Source: an uncultured bacterium (GTDB lineage Bacteria > Cloacimonadota > Cloacimonadia > Cloacimonadales > Cloacimonadaceae). Taken from it: a stretch of DNA of 64,000 bases. The DNA is taken from the NCBI GenBank assembly GCA_938009275.1, contig CALLHY010000003.1, positions 33,160 to 97,159 on the forward strand. The letters run 5' to 3'. The notes under the pieces are model-generated. The model was not told the origin of the DNA. It did not search any database and was given only the letters and a program-made list of their open reading frames with translations. Positions 36,833 to 44,718 of this stretch are shown piece by piece (position 1 is the first letter of the stretch; each line of letters opens with the position of its first letter). The translations under genes and the position numbers were made by a program.

Positions 36833-37933
36833 ATGGGTCCCACGATCATTATTGATAAATCTGTACTTCACCAACTTACATCTGATGAGGTCAGGCTTCT
36901 AAACAAGTTGTATAACATAAATATACCAGAAGTGCTGTTACTGGAGATTGTCTCTGACTTGTATAAGAACAAAAAGTATGAGTCAGAAAATGTGCAAGCT
37001 TTACAAAGAGTTGCTCAAAAACTTGATATCCCATTTATGGTTACCAATGTGAGGTACCCCGAGTTGATTGCGAACTCTTTATCGGGACAAGACAATATGA
37101 ATGTTCGAAAACCAGTATTGAAGGGAGTATCAGCATTACAGATTGCAGATGGTGGGTATTGCGGAATCATTGACGAAAACCCTTATCAAGAAAGGCTAGC
37201 AAGATGGAGAAAGGGAGTTGTTAACAAGCAGGATATTGATGAGGCTCTTGAATGGCGCAAAGCAACCCAAAATTCAAACACAGTTGCACTTCTTAACAAT
37301 CTCAAAGATCAGGGTCTTAAGTTTAACAAGCATGACAACTTGTGTGATGTTATTGAAGATGTGAACACAATGTTTGGATTAGCCAATGCGCAACCATTTC
37401 TAATAGAGCAAATCGTGAAAACTACAATAATGGTACCAGAATTAGGGCAGGAAATCCTTAATAGATGGAACAGACTTGGTAGACCATTACTGAAGGACTT
37501 TGCCCCTTATGCACATTTTTGTTGGAAAATCCAATTCTGCTTCATATACTGTGTGAACAGTGGCATTTGTGGGTCAAGAAAGACAGATATATGTGATTTG
37601 CAATACGTGATGTATCTTCCTTTCTGCGATGTTTTTTGCTCGAATGATGTCTTTCATAAGACATTCGCACCAGCAGTTCTGCTACCTGATCAGACATTTA
37701 TAAGTGGTGATGAACTGAAATCTGATCTTGCAAGCATATTAGCAACGTTAAGCGAAGATCCAACTTTTAATATGAAGACACTAAGAGGTTTTGAATCAAT
37801 AAAACCTCCAATAAATGAGAACTCCTTTACTTACAAGATGTGGAAGAAGTACACAACCTTGATGCCCGACAATAGGTTTTCCGAAATCGTTGAGATGTGT
37901 TTGGCTTCAAAGAAAAGGGAACAAAATCATTAG
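36833..37933 (+). CDS. PIN-like domain protein (putative nuclease)
   Basis: 366 residues with a strong AAGGAGG site before the ATG. The N-terminus TIIIDKSVLHQL puts an aspartate (D8) at the end of strand 1, and EVLLLEIVSDLY gives E38 and D42. Near the C-terminal third, DICDLQYVMYLPFCDVFCSND supplies D252, D255, D266 and D272 in the DxxY...D...(S/T)xD spacing of PIN-like RNases. About 200 residues, mostly helical, are inserted between the two halves. Metal-dependent RNase activity is inferred from this pattern only. It is third in the cassette, 39 bp after the SEC-C gene, and no antitoxin-like partner of typical size is adjacent. Confidence 0.72.
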   Translation: MGPTIIIDKSVLHQLTSDEVRLLNKLYNINIPEVLLLEIVSDLYKNKKYESENVQALQRVAQKLDIPFMVTNVRYPELIANSLSGQDNMNVRKPVLKGVSALQIADGGYCGIIDENPYQERLARWRKGVVNKQDIDEALEWRKATQNSNTVALLNNLKDQGLKFNKHDNLCDVIEDVNTMFGLANAQPFLIEQIVKTTIMVPELGQEILNRWNRLGRPLLKDFAPYAHFCWKIQFCFIYCVNSGICGSRKTDICDLQYVMYLPFCDVFCSNDVFHKTFAPAVLLPDQTFISGDELKSDLASILATLSEDPTFNMKTLRGFESIKPPINENSFTYKMWKKYTTLMPDNRFSEIVEMCLASKKREQNH

Positions 37934-38007
37934 ATTCTTTCTCCAGACAATATTCATAGAAGCAATTCCGGAGAATCTGGTGTTAGTATTGGTCAGGATT
38001 TGAATCT

Positions 38008-38820
38008 CTATTTATTGCGTTTGCCTTTTAGCATTTTTCGATGTGTTTGTTTAAGGCTGCTTTTAACTTGTCTAATATCTTGGACTGTGGGCATATCTTC
38101 CGGAGGAGTACCTCCATTTTTCACCATCAAGTTTCGCACATCCTTTCCAACTACTTCGGCAGCTTTTTCCAAAGCGGCTTGTCCTTGTAAATTCTGGTTC
38201 TTAATTCTTTCTTCGGTTTGTGTTATTCTAAATAGGTTAGCAGCAAGTTCGGCAGTGTCCATATAGTCTAGAGGGCTGCGCTTTTCAGGGATTCCCTTCA
38301 CTGCTTTTAGTTTTGATAAACTCATGTTGTATAAGCCCCGATAGCCTGCATTCTGGAACAAGGCGTAAGCTTCTACTCCATGCTGTTTGGCAACCCCGGA
38401 TATCTGCCTTTCATGCTCCGTTATTTCCCCTCTTACATATACTCTTTCTATAGCCTTCTCATGCTCTATCCATTTTGAAAATGCCTCGGTATATGCCACA
38501 AAATATGCCTGTATCTGTGAAACTTCTTTCTTTCGTACATCGGCATTCATTGCGCACAAATAGCAAGCAAAACGGGATAGCTTATAGTCTATACTGCTAT
38601 CCTCGTTCGTAACCTGTGATACATTTGCAGAAATGTCTATATCCAGGTTACCCATTACTATGATAGCTTTGTTTATCACTTTCCGAAAACTTGACATTGA
38701 GGCATAACCCAATAGCTGCATTAGTTCTGATGCCAGCCAATATGTATCTCCATTTTGCTTGGAGAACGAATCAAAATCGAAAGCACCCAAACTTATGTCC
38801 TTAATATCAGCCAGTGTCAT
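38008..38820 (-). CDS. dinD: DinD-like DNA-damage-inducible protein
   Basis: About 270 residues, close to the 274 of E. coli DinD. The N-terminal ~110 residues form a BRO-like domain (GDTYWLASELMQLLGYASMSSFRKVI). The C-terminal half carries the DinD hallmark: ALFQNAGYRGLYNMS, then DYMDTAELAANLFRITQTEE and VRNLMVKNGGTPPEDMPT. DinD antagonises RecA filaments in E. coli. AGG is best spaced for ATG 38820; ATG 38832 is in frame. TTGACA lies about 50 bp upstream on the minus strand. No LexA-type operator was recognised. It lies within the repeat-flanked island, so it is probably acquired. Confidence 0.88.
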   Translation of the reverse strand: MTLADIKDISLGAFDFDSFSKQNGDTYWLASELMQLLGYASMSSFRKVINKAIIVMGNLDIDISANVSQVTNEDSSIDYKLSRFACYLCAMNADVRKKEVSQIQAYFVAYTEAFSKWIEHEKAIERVYVRGEITEHERQISGVAKQHGVEAYALFQNAGYRGLYNMSLSKLKAVKGIPEKRSPLDYMDTAELAANLFRITQTEERIKNQNLQGQAALEKAAEVVGKDVRNLMVKNGGTPPEDMPTVQDIRQVKSSLKQTHRKMLKGKRNK

Positions 38821-39128
38821 ATCGTACCTCATAGTTAGTTATTCTTATCGCCAATCTGGCTTGTCTTATATTCTTGTCAAGCAGCAATTTCATTTGGCAG
38901 GAGCACTGAATTTGTCCGGCGATTAATCATTTGTATATGTAACTGTTATTAATGTTAGCTATTACCCGCTTTGCAGGAATAAAAGCAGAAAATAATCCGC
39001 GTTTTTGTCCATATTTCTCATTTTTGTCCACCCCCAGTATTATAGGGGCAGTTAGTTCTGCTGTGTTCTTTGAAGTGCATAGAGTGTATATGTGTATTTG
39101 AAGCCGTGAATTACGCAAGTTATCTTGG
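38821..39128. other. Intergenic region upstream of dinD
   Basis: About 310 bp, AT-rich, no gene seen. It carries the TTGACA box of dinD (38872-38877 on the minus strand) and ends where repeat copy B begins. Confidence 0.5.
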
Positions 39129-39478
39129 GGGTGATTTGGTTTCGCTACTAACGTGGGCTAAATCCCACGCCAATAATCTGATACCGGCTAACAAACCGGT
39201 GGGTCAACACACTGAGCCCCCTTGGGCGATACAATATTGTGCTATGCGTGGTGTGTGTCGCCCTAAAGGGCTTTTATGTGAGGGGCTACGATACGAGGGT
39301 CTTAAGTGCCTGCGGCACTACGAACCCATCGCTATACTATGTCGCCCTGCCGGGCTTGGAGATACAGCCTACCAAACTGGAATTGGGCTGCTGAATTTCA
39401 TGTCGTCCTGCCGGGCTTGGAGATACAACAAAGTCCATAACCTTGCCAACTATGAGCAAAAAGCACCCCCGGCATACC
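39129..39478 (+). repeat. Island-flanking direct repeat, copy B
   Basis: About 350 bp in the same orientation as 34013-34366 and highly similar along its length, with scattered substitutions and small indels. Copy B has better-paired hairpins in places (GTGGGCTAAATCCCAC). A ~40 bp junction leads straight into the gene remnant. Confidence 0.88.
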
Positions 39479-39496
39479 TGAGCCCCCTAAGCATAT

Positions 39497-39601
39497 GAGA
39501 TACTCGCCCAACAGCTACCCTGCATTTCCATAAATATGGCAGAGGAAGCAGGCTTGCTGCCTAAAGTGAAGGGGTGGAATAAGCTGAGATGTGAGTTGTG
39601 A
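39497..39601 (+). pseudogene. 3' remnant of a paralogue of the gene at 34815-35261
   Basis: Thirty-four codons and a TGA encode EILAQQLPCISINMAEEAGL and on to PKVKGWNKL, matching the C-terminus of the 34815 gene (EIFAQQLPCISIKRAVEAGL, PRVKGWNKL). The frame is intact, but the first ~110 codons, the start and the ribosome site are absent. The junction with repeat copy B indicates an internal deletion. Confidence 0.88.
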
Positions 39602-39610
39602 GATGTAGCC

Positions 39611-41251
39611 TTATCGGCTTATAACCGCCGATAGCTGTTTACGCATTTTTTGCCCACCGCTCTGGGCGTTGGACTCCCAAACAATGTAGTATAGCCCTCT
39701 TGGAGCAAGGCTGCCGTCCTGTTTGCGTCCATCCCAATACAGCACACCGCTGTTGGTGCCCAGAGTGTTGTCTGCCAGGGTGCGTATCTTTTCCCCGCGC
39801 AGATCGAAGATTTTGCAGGAGATACGGTTGGAAGCTGCTTGCAGGTTGTAAGTGATGCGGATGCTTTCGCCGAGGCTTATCTTGCAGGGGCTGCCTTGGA
39901 TGCTGATGCTGCCAATATCGGGGAGCTCTATTTGTGCTGCTGTGCTATTTGCCCGTCCCGGGCTTCCGCCAATGCTGTAATGGCAGTTTTGCCACATAAC
40001 TTCGTTGCTGGAATCCAGATAGCGTTCGCGGGAAACCCCACGGATGGCTTCATTATTCACATAGGCAACGGAGTCGATAAGAGTTTCCGCAGCGCGCAAA
40101 ACCAGGTAATCACCATCATTGTTCAGATATGTCCAGCTGGAGGCATAAACAAGGCTTTGGGGTGGGCAATCCGGGTATCTTATAAGCAAAGCCGAGGTAT
40201 CCCGGCACACCACATAATAGCCCGCTGTGGCAGGCAGGGAAAAGCGGATATTGCCATCTGAGGAATCAGTTATCTTATACTCGCTTAGCCCCTTTGTGCC
40301 AGCATTGCCGGGGGAATATAGCTCTATCCATTCCTGATTTCCGCTGGCGGGATATGCCATAAATTCATTTATATTCAGGCTATTGGTCGTGCTGCCGCCA
40401 AGAGATAAGCTAAGGCTGTTGTTCGTTGTATTGGGGTCACCAATCAAGCTAAGCTCTATTAGCAGTGGCAGTGCGGCGCACACAAGCTGGATATCTACCA
40501 TTAGCGAGTCTTGGGCAGCTATAGGGGAAATGTCCATCTGGTAAATTGCTTCGCCGGATTGGGATACCTTCAGCTCTGCGGGGATCAGGGGGCTAATGCT
40601 GCTTTTGTTCTTTATCCACAGGCTTATCTCGGCAATGCCGTTGGCGTAGCTAAGTGATGGATACAGCAGGGCATAGTCGCAGCTATGAGGATTGGGAAGG
40701 CCGGGACTGGGGCTGTTTTCCGCACAAAAGTCCTGGGCACAGAGGTTGCTATCCACTCCATTTGCCACGCGTGCCAATGAGCTTCCTGCTGATACATCGG
40801 GAGCCATGGAAGTGGCAATGACGCCGTTGTCGTCCGTGAGGCCATTAAGGTTATTGGGATGGTATAGCACGGTGTCGGTATAAAGTCCGTCGGGGCTTAC
40901 ATAGCGTACTCCATCGGTTGCAGTGTCGCCATTTTCGAAGCGCAGTTCAGCGGTAAACTGGGTGTTCGGCACCTGTGCTTCGCCAATCAGCAGGTATCTG
41001 CCAGGACGCAGCACGAAGGCAGGAAAGGTGAATTTATCTGTCCACACAGAACCGGCAGCCTGAATCTTTGCGCCTTCCAGTTGCACGTTTTCGGTGCCGT
41101 TGTTATACAGCTCAATCCATTCGTAGCCGGTGTCGGTGCCGGGATGGTCGTAGTAAACTTCGTTTATTACAATAGCTGCGGATAGCGGGTAACACAATAG
41201 GATTAACAAGCATCCAAACAGGCAAAACCTGCACCACAGCCGCAGTGTCAT
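39611..41251 (-). CDS. Secreted lamin-tail-domain protein with FlgD-like C-terminal domain
   Basis: 546 residues. A signal peptide is followed by a lamin tail domain (AIVINEVYYDHPGTDTGYEWIELYNNG, to VRYVSPDGLYTDTVLY) and a second one near ~295-430 (LNINEFMAYPASGNQEWIELYSPG). The last ~85 residues form a FlgD-like fold (ISCKIFDLRGEKI, LYWDGRKQDGSLAPRGLYYIVW). Bacterial lamin-tail domains occur in secreted nucleases and surface proteins; no nuclease motif is seen here. The ATG starts 1 nt after the stop of glgP, so the gene is probably translated by coupling. Confidence 0.88.
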   Translation of the reverse strand: MTLRLWCRFCLFGCLLILLCYPLSAAIVINEVYYDHPGTDTGYEWIELYNNGTENVQLEGAKIQAAGSVWTDKFTFPAFVLRPGRYLLIGEAQVPNTQFTAELRFENGDTATDGVRYVSPDGLYTDTVLYHPNNLNGLTDDNGVIATSMAPDVSAGSSLARVANGVDSNLCAQDFCAENSPSPGLPNPHSCDYALLYPSLSYANGIAEISLWIKNKSSISPLIPAELKVSQSGEAIYQMDISPIAAQDSLMVDIQLVCAALPLLIELSLIGDPNTTNNSLSLSLGGSTTNSLNINEFMAYPASGNQEWIELYSPGNAGTKGLSEYKITDSSDGNIRFSLPATAGYYVVCRDTSALLIRYPDCPPQSLVYASSWTYLNNDGDYLVLRAAETLIDSVAYVNNEAIRGVSRERYLDSSNEVMWQNCHYSIGGSPGRANSTAAQIELPDIGSISIQGSPCKISLGESIRITYNLQAASNRISCKIFDLRGEKIRTLADNTLGTNSGVLYWDGRKQDGSLAPRGLYYIVWESNAQSGGQKMRKQLSAVISR

Positions 41252-41252
41252 A

Positions 41253-43754
41253 TCAACGGAAGTCCAGTTGCACCGGTTTTATGTTCCAGATATCACGGGC
41301 GTATTCATTTATGGCGCGGTCGCTGGAAAACTTGCCGATGCGGGCGATGTTTATAATGGCTTTCTTTATCCATTCGTCGCGCTGCAGGTATAGCTCGTCT
41401 ACCTTCATGGAAGCCTGCAGGAAGCTGCGGAAATCAGCCAGGTGACAGTAGGTGTCGCCTTCTTCCACCAGGGAAAGCCAAATGGGCAGGAATACGTCTT
41501 TTTCACCATCGTCAAAGCTGCCGTCAATTAGTGAATCCACCACCCGTTTTAGCTCAGGATCGCTTTCGTAGTATGCTCGGGGTTCATAGCCATTGTGCTT
41601 TAGCTCTTGCACTTCATCGGCATTCATGCCAAAGATAAACATATTCTCTTCGCCAATCTCTTCTGCCATCTCTACGTTAGCTCCGTCCATGGTGCCCAGG
41701 GTTAATGCGCCATTAAGGGCAAACTTCATGTTACCCGTGCCGCTGGCTTCATAGCCTGCTGTGGATATCTGCTCCGAGAGGTCGGCAGCGGGGATAATCT
41801 TTTCCGCGAGGGAAACGGTGTAATTGGGCAAAAACACCACCTTCAGTCTGTCGCGGATGTCCGGGTCTTTATTCACCACTTCACCAAGGTTGTTTATCAG
41901 CTTAATTAGCCTTTTGGCAAGGAAATAGCCGGGAGCAGCCTTGCCGGCAAAGATAACGGTGCGAGGAACATAGTCACCATCGGGATTGGCTTTTATGCGC
42001 TGATAGCGGGCAATGGTGCCCAGCACATTTAAGAGCTGTCGCTTGTATTCATGCAGGCGTTTTATCTGCACGTCGAAGATGCTGTCCACGCGGGTGCGAA
42101 TACCCGTTTCGCGATAAATATGCTTGCTGAGAGCTTTCTTGTTTATTCCCTTTATCTCGAAGAAGGAAGCACGGAAGTCGGCATCATCAATGTAGTTTTC
42201 TATGCCTTTTATGTATTCCAGATTGCGCACCCAGGCATTGCCGATGTGCTCGGTTATCAGCCCGGAAAGCAGCGGATTGCAGGTATGCAGCCACAAGCGT
42301 GGGGTTATGCCATTGGTTTTATTCTGGAACTTATCGGGATTCATTTCATACATATCGGGGAAGATGCGTTCTTTTATAATCTGAGTATGCAGGGCAGCAA
42401 CGCCATTAACCGTATGTGAGCCATGCACGGCAAGCTGAGCCATGCGCAGGCATTTCTCTTTGGATTCTTCGATTATAGACATATTGCGCATCTTTACTAT
42501 GTTACCCGGATATAGCCTGCTAACCTCTGCCAGCACGAGGTTATTTATTTGATATATAAGCATCAGATGGCGCGGAAGCAGCTCTTCAAAGAGGCTAACA
42601 CTCCACTTTTCCAATGCCTCGGGAAGCACAGTGTGGTTCGTGTAAGAAAAGCATTTGCGGGTAATGTCCCAGGCGGATTCGAAGCTAAGGCGTTCTTCAT
42701 CCACCAAAATGCGCAGCATCTCGGGAATGGCAAGGGCAGGATGGGTGTCATTAAGCTGAATGGCTACTTTGTCCGCAAGCTCGGCAAAGCTGTCGTGATC
42801 ACGTTTCCAATTGGCAAAGATGTCTTGCAGGGTTGCGCTGATGAAGAAGTATTCCTGCTTTAGGCGCAGCACGCGTCCCAAGTGAACGTTGTCGTTGGGA
42901 TACAGCACTTTGGAGATGTTTTCGGAGATATTCTTTTTCTCCACAGCCTTCACATAGTCGCCGCTATTAAAGTAATCGAAGTCAAATTCATCGGTGGCAG
43001 TGGCTTGCCACAGCCTGAGATTATTCACATTATCTATCTGATAGCCGGGAACAGGGATGTCCCAAGCTACAGCCATAACGTCTTCTGTGTCCACCCATCG
43101 GTGATTAACCCTGCCATCGGGCTGTTCTTCGTGTATAACCTTGCCGCCAAAGCGAACCCGGTAGTTAATTTCGGGACGGCAAATCTCCCAGGGGCAGCCG
43201 TTTTTTAGCCAGTGATCGGGCTCTTCCACCTGATAACCCTGCACTATAGACTGCTTAAAGATGCCAAATTCGTAGCGGATACCATAGCCATAAGCGGGAT
43301 ATGCCTGCGTGGCAAGAGAATCCATGAAGCATGCTGCCAGCCTGCCAAGGCCGCCATTACCCAAGCCCATATCCGGCTCAAGCTCGGCTATGTCTTCCAG
43401 GGCATAGCCCATTTCCTTTAGCATATCGTAGCTTTCGTCATAAACCTGCAAGCTGCTAAGGCTGTTGCCCAAAAGCCTGCCGATTAAGAACTCCATAGAG
43501 AGGTAATACACCTTTTTTACGTCTTGCTTGCGATATTCATATTGGGTGCGTAGCCAACGCTCTATCAGCCTGTCGCGCAAGCTGAGTGCCAGGGCGTAAT
43601 ACACGTCCCAGGGCTTTACGGTGGTGGTGTCCTTTATCAGCGAGTATTCCAAATGGTTCAAAAACAGTGATTTTATCTCGTTGCTGCATTCCTCTGCCTT
43701 ATCGGAAAAGAAGATGGAGCGGAAATCGTTCTTTGGGATGAAGCCTTCTTTCAT
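41253..43754 (-). CDS. glgP: Glycogen/starch phosphorylase
   Basis: 833 residues, full length for the classical GT35 family. Diagnostic blocks include YLSMEFLIGRLLGNSL, GLGNGGLGRLAACFMDS, QLNDTHPALAIPEMLR, FDVQIKRLHEYKRQLLN and the pyridoxal-phosphate lysine in EASGTGNMKFALNGALT. The enzyme releases glucose 1-phosphate from alpha-1,4-glucan in the cytosol. AAGGAAC stands before the ATG. TTGACA occurs upstream on the minus strand (43819-43814). The secreted-protein gene that follows at 1 nt is an odd operon partner. Confidence 0.97.
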   Translation of the reverse strand: MKEGFIPKNDFRSIFFSDKAEECSNEIKSLFLNHLEYSLIKDTTTVKPWDVYYALALSLRDRLIERWLRTQYEYRKQDVKKVYYLSMEFLIGRLLGNSLSSLQVYDESYDMLKEMGYALEDIAELEPDMGLGNGGLGRLAACFMDSLATQAYPAYGYGIRYEFGIFKQSIVQGYQVEEPDHWLKNGCPWEICRPEINYRVRFGGKVIHEEQPDGRVNHRWVDTEDVMAVAWDIPVPGYQIDNVNNLRLWQATATDEFDFDYFNSGDYVKAVEKKNISENISKVLYPNDNVHLGRVLRLKQEYFFISATLQDIFANWKRDHDSFAELADKVAIQLNDTHPALAIPEMLRILVDEERLSFESAWDITRKCFSYTNHTVLPEALEKWSVSLFEELLPRHLMLIYQINNLVLAEVSRLYPGNIVKMRNMSIIEESKEKCLRMAQLAVHGSHTVNGVAALHTQIIKERIFPDMYEMNPDKFQNKTNGITPRLWLHTCNPLLSGLITEHIGNAWVRNLEYIKGIENYIDDADFRASFFEIKGINKKALSKHIYRETGIRTRVDSIFDVQIKRLHEYKRQLLNVLGTIARYQRIKANPDGDYVPRTVIFAGKAAPGYFLAKRLIKLINNLGEVVNKDPDIRDRLKVVFLPNYTVSLAEKIIPAADLSEQISTAGYEASGTGNMKFALNGALTLGTMDGANVEMAEEIGEENMFIFGMNADEVQELKHNGYEPRAYYESDPELKRVVDSLIDGSFDDGEKDVFLPIWLSLVEEGDTYCHLADFRSFLQASMKVDELYLQRDEWIKKAIINIARIGKFSSDRAINEYARDIWNIKPVQLDFR

Positions 43755-43842
43755 TTACATGTTCCTTATGTGCGCACTTTGCGCTTCCTTCAATGCCGAA
43801 AGAGGGGATATATTGTCAAGCGAAATCTGCTTGTGGCTTGTC

Positions 43843-44622
43843 CTAATTGCTCTGAGTAATCTTTCCCGAAACAGACGAAAGCTGCTTGCTGGCAATCTTT
43901 GAGCTTTGGATGTCTATGTTGCCGGAGGTGCTGTTTGCCTCGGTGCTGTCATAAGAGCCGGAGCTTATTATAATGTCTCCCGAAACGGTGTTGGCAGAAA
44001 GTTTCTTTGCCTCAGAGGCGGTAATGCTGATCTCTCCGCTGGTGCTGTTGACGTATATGCCATCGGCAATCTTTAGTTTATCCGCCGTAATGTCGCCCGA
44101 AACCGTTTCCAGGATAAGGGAAGCCGCACTGGTGTTCTGCAGGCTAAGCTCCCCACTGATGCTTTTAACCTCTATTTCCTTGTTTCCTGCAAAGTCCAAA
44201 ACGCTTACGTTGCCACTAACTGATGCCAGCGACAAGGCTATAGCTTCGGGAAGGCTGCCTTCCACCTTGCTGATGTAAGTTGGATTATTGGATTTTGAAA
44301 ATAGCTTAATGCTAACGCCATCGAGGCTTAGCTCGGCATCACCGGGCGCGAATTCCCAGTATGTAACCTTTAGGAATGCCTGTTTGGTTTTATGTGCCTG
44401 AAGGTTTATATCCGCGGAATTCAGACTAAGAGCAAAGGCTTCTTCTTCATAAGCCACGGCAAGGCTATCTGTTGTCTGGTGTTTAAGTATTACGCCATTC
44501 ACCTTAACCGCTTCATCGCCCTTTATGAATTCTATTATATCTTTGGTTTCTTTCTTAAACTCAGTGCAGCCGATGCTGGCGATAGCGATAATAAGTAAGC
44601 TGATAATAGCTATGGTTTTCAT
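43843..44622 (-). CDS. Lipoprotein with DUF4097-like adhesin repeats
   Basis: About 259 residues. GAGG fits ATG 44622; a GTG two codons earlier is also in frame. The lipobox ends SIGC, so the product is a lipoprotein. The C-terminal half repeats a short beta motif with V/TSG(D/E/N)I: LASVSGNVSV, KSISGELSL, ETVSGDITA, NSTSGEISI, NTVSGDIII, NSTSGNIDI, SSVSGKI. This is the beta-helix pattern of DUF4097. The ligand is unknown; a surface or periplasmic role is inferred. Confidence 0.82.
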   Translation of the reverse strand: MKTIAIISLLIIAIASIGCTEFKKETKDIIEFIKGDEAVKVNGVILKHQTTDSLAVAYEEEAFALSLNSADINLQAHKTKQAFLKVTYWEFAPGDAELSLDGVSIKLFSKSNNPTYISKVEGSLPEAIALSLASVSGNVSVLDFAGNKEIEVKSISGELSLQNTSAASLILETVSGDITADKLKIADGIYVNSTSGEISITASEAKKLSANTVSGDIIISSGSYDSTEANSTSGNIDIQSSKIASKQLSSVSGKITQSN

Positions 44623-44718
44623 ATTCACCTCTGTGTGGAAAGTATGCTTTTACAAACCTGCTGAAACATAGCTATTTAGTCAAGCGCAATCTACTTATTG
44701 GCTCCAGACATCCATAGG

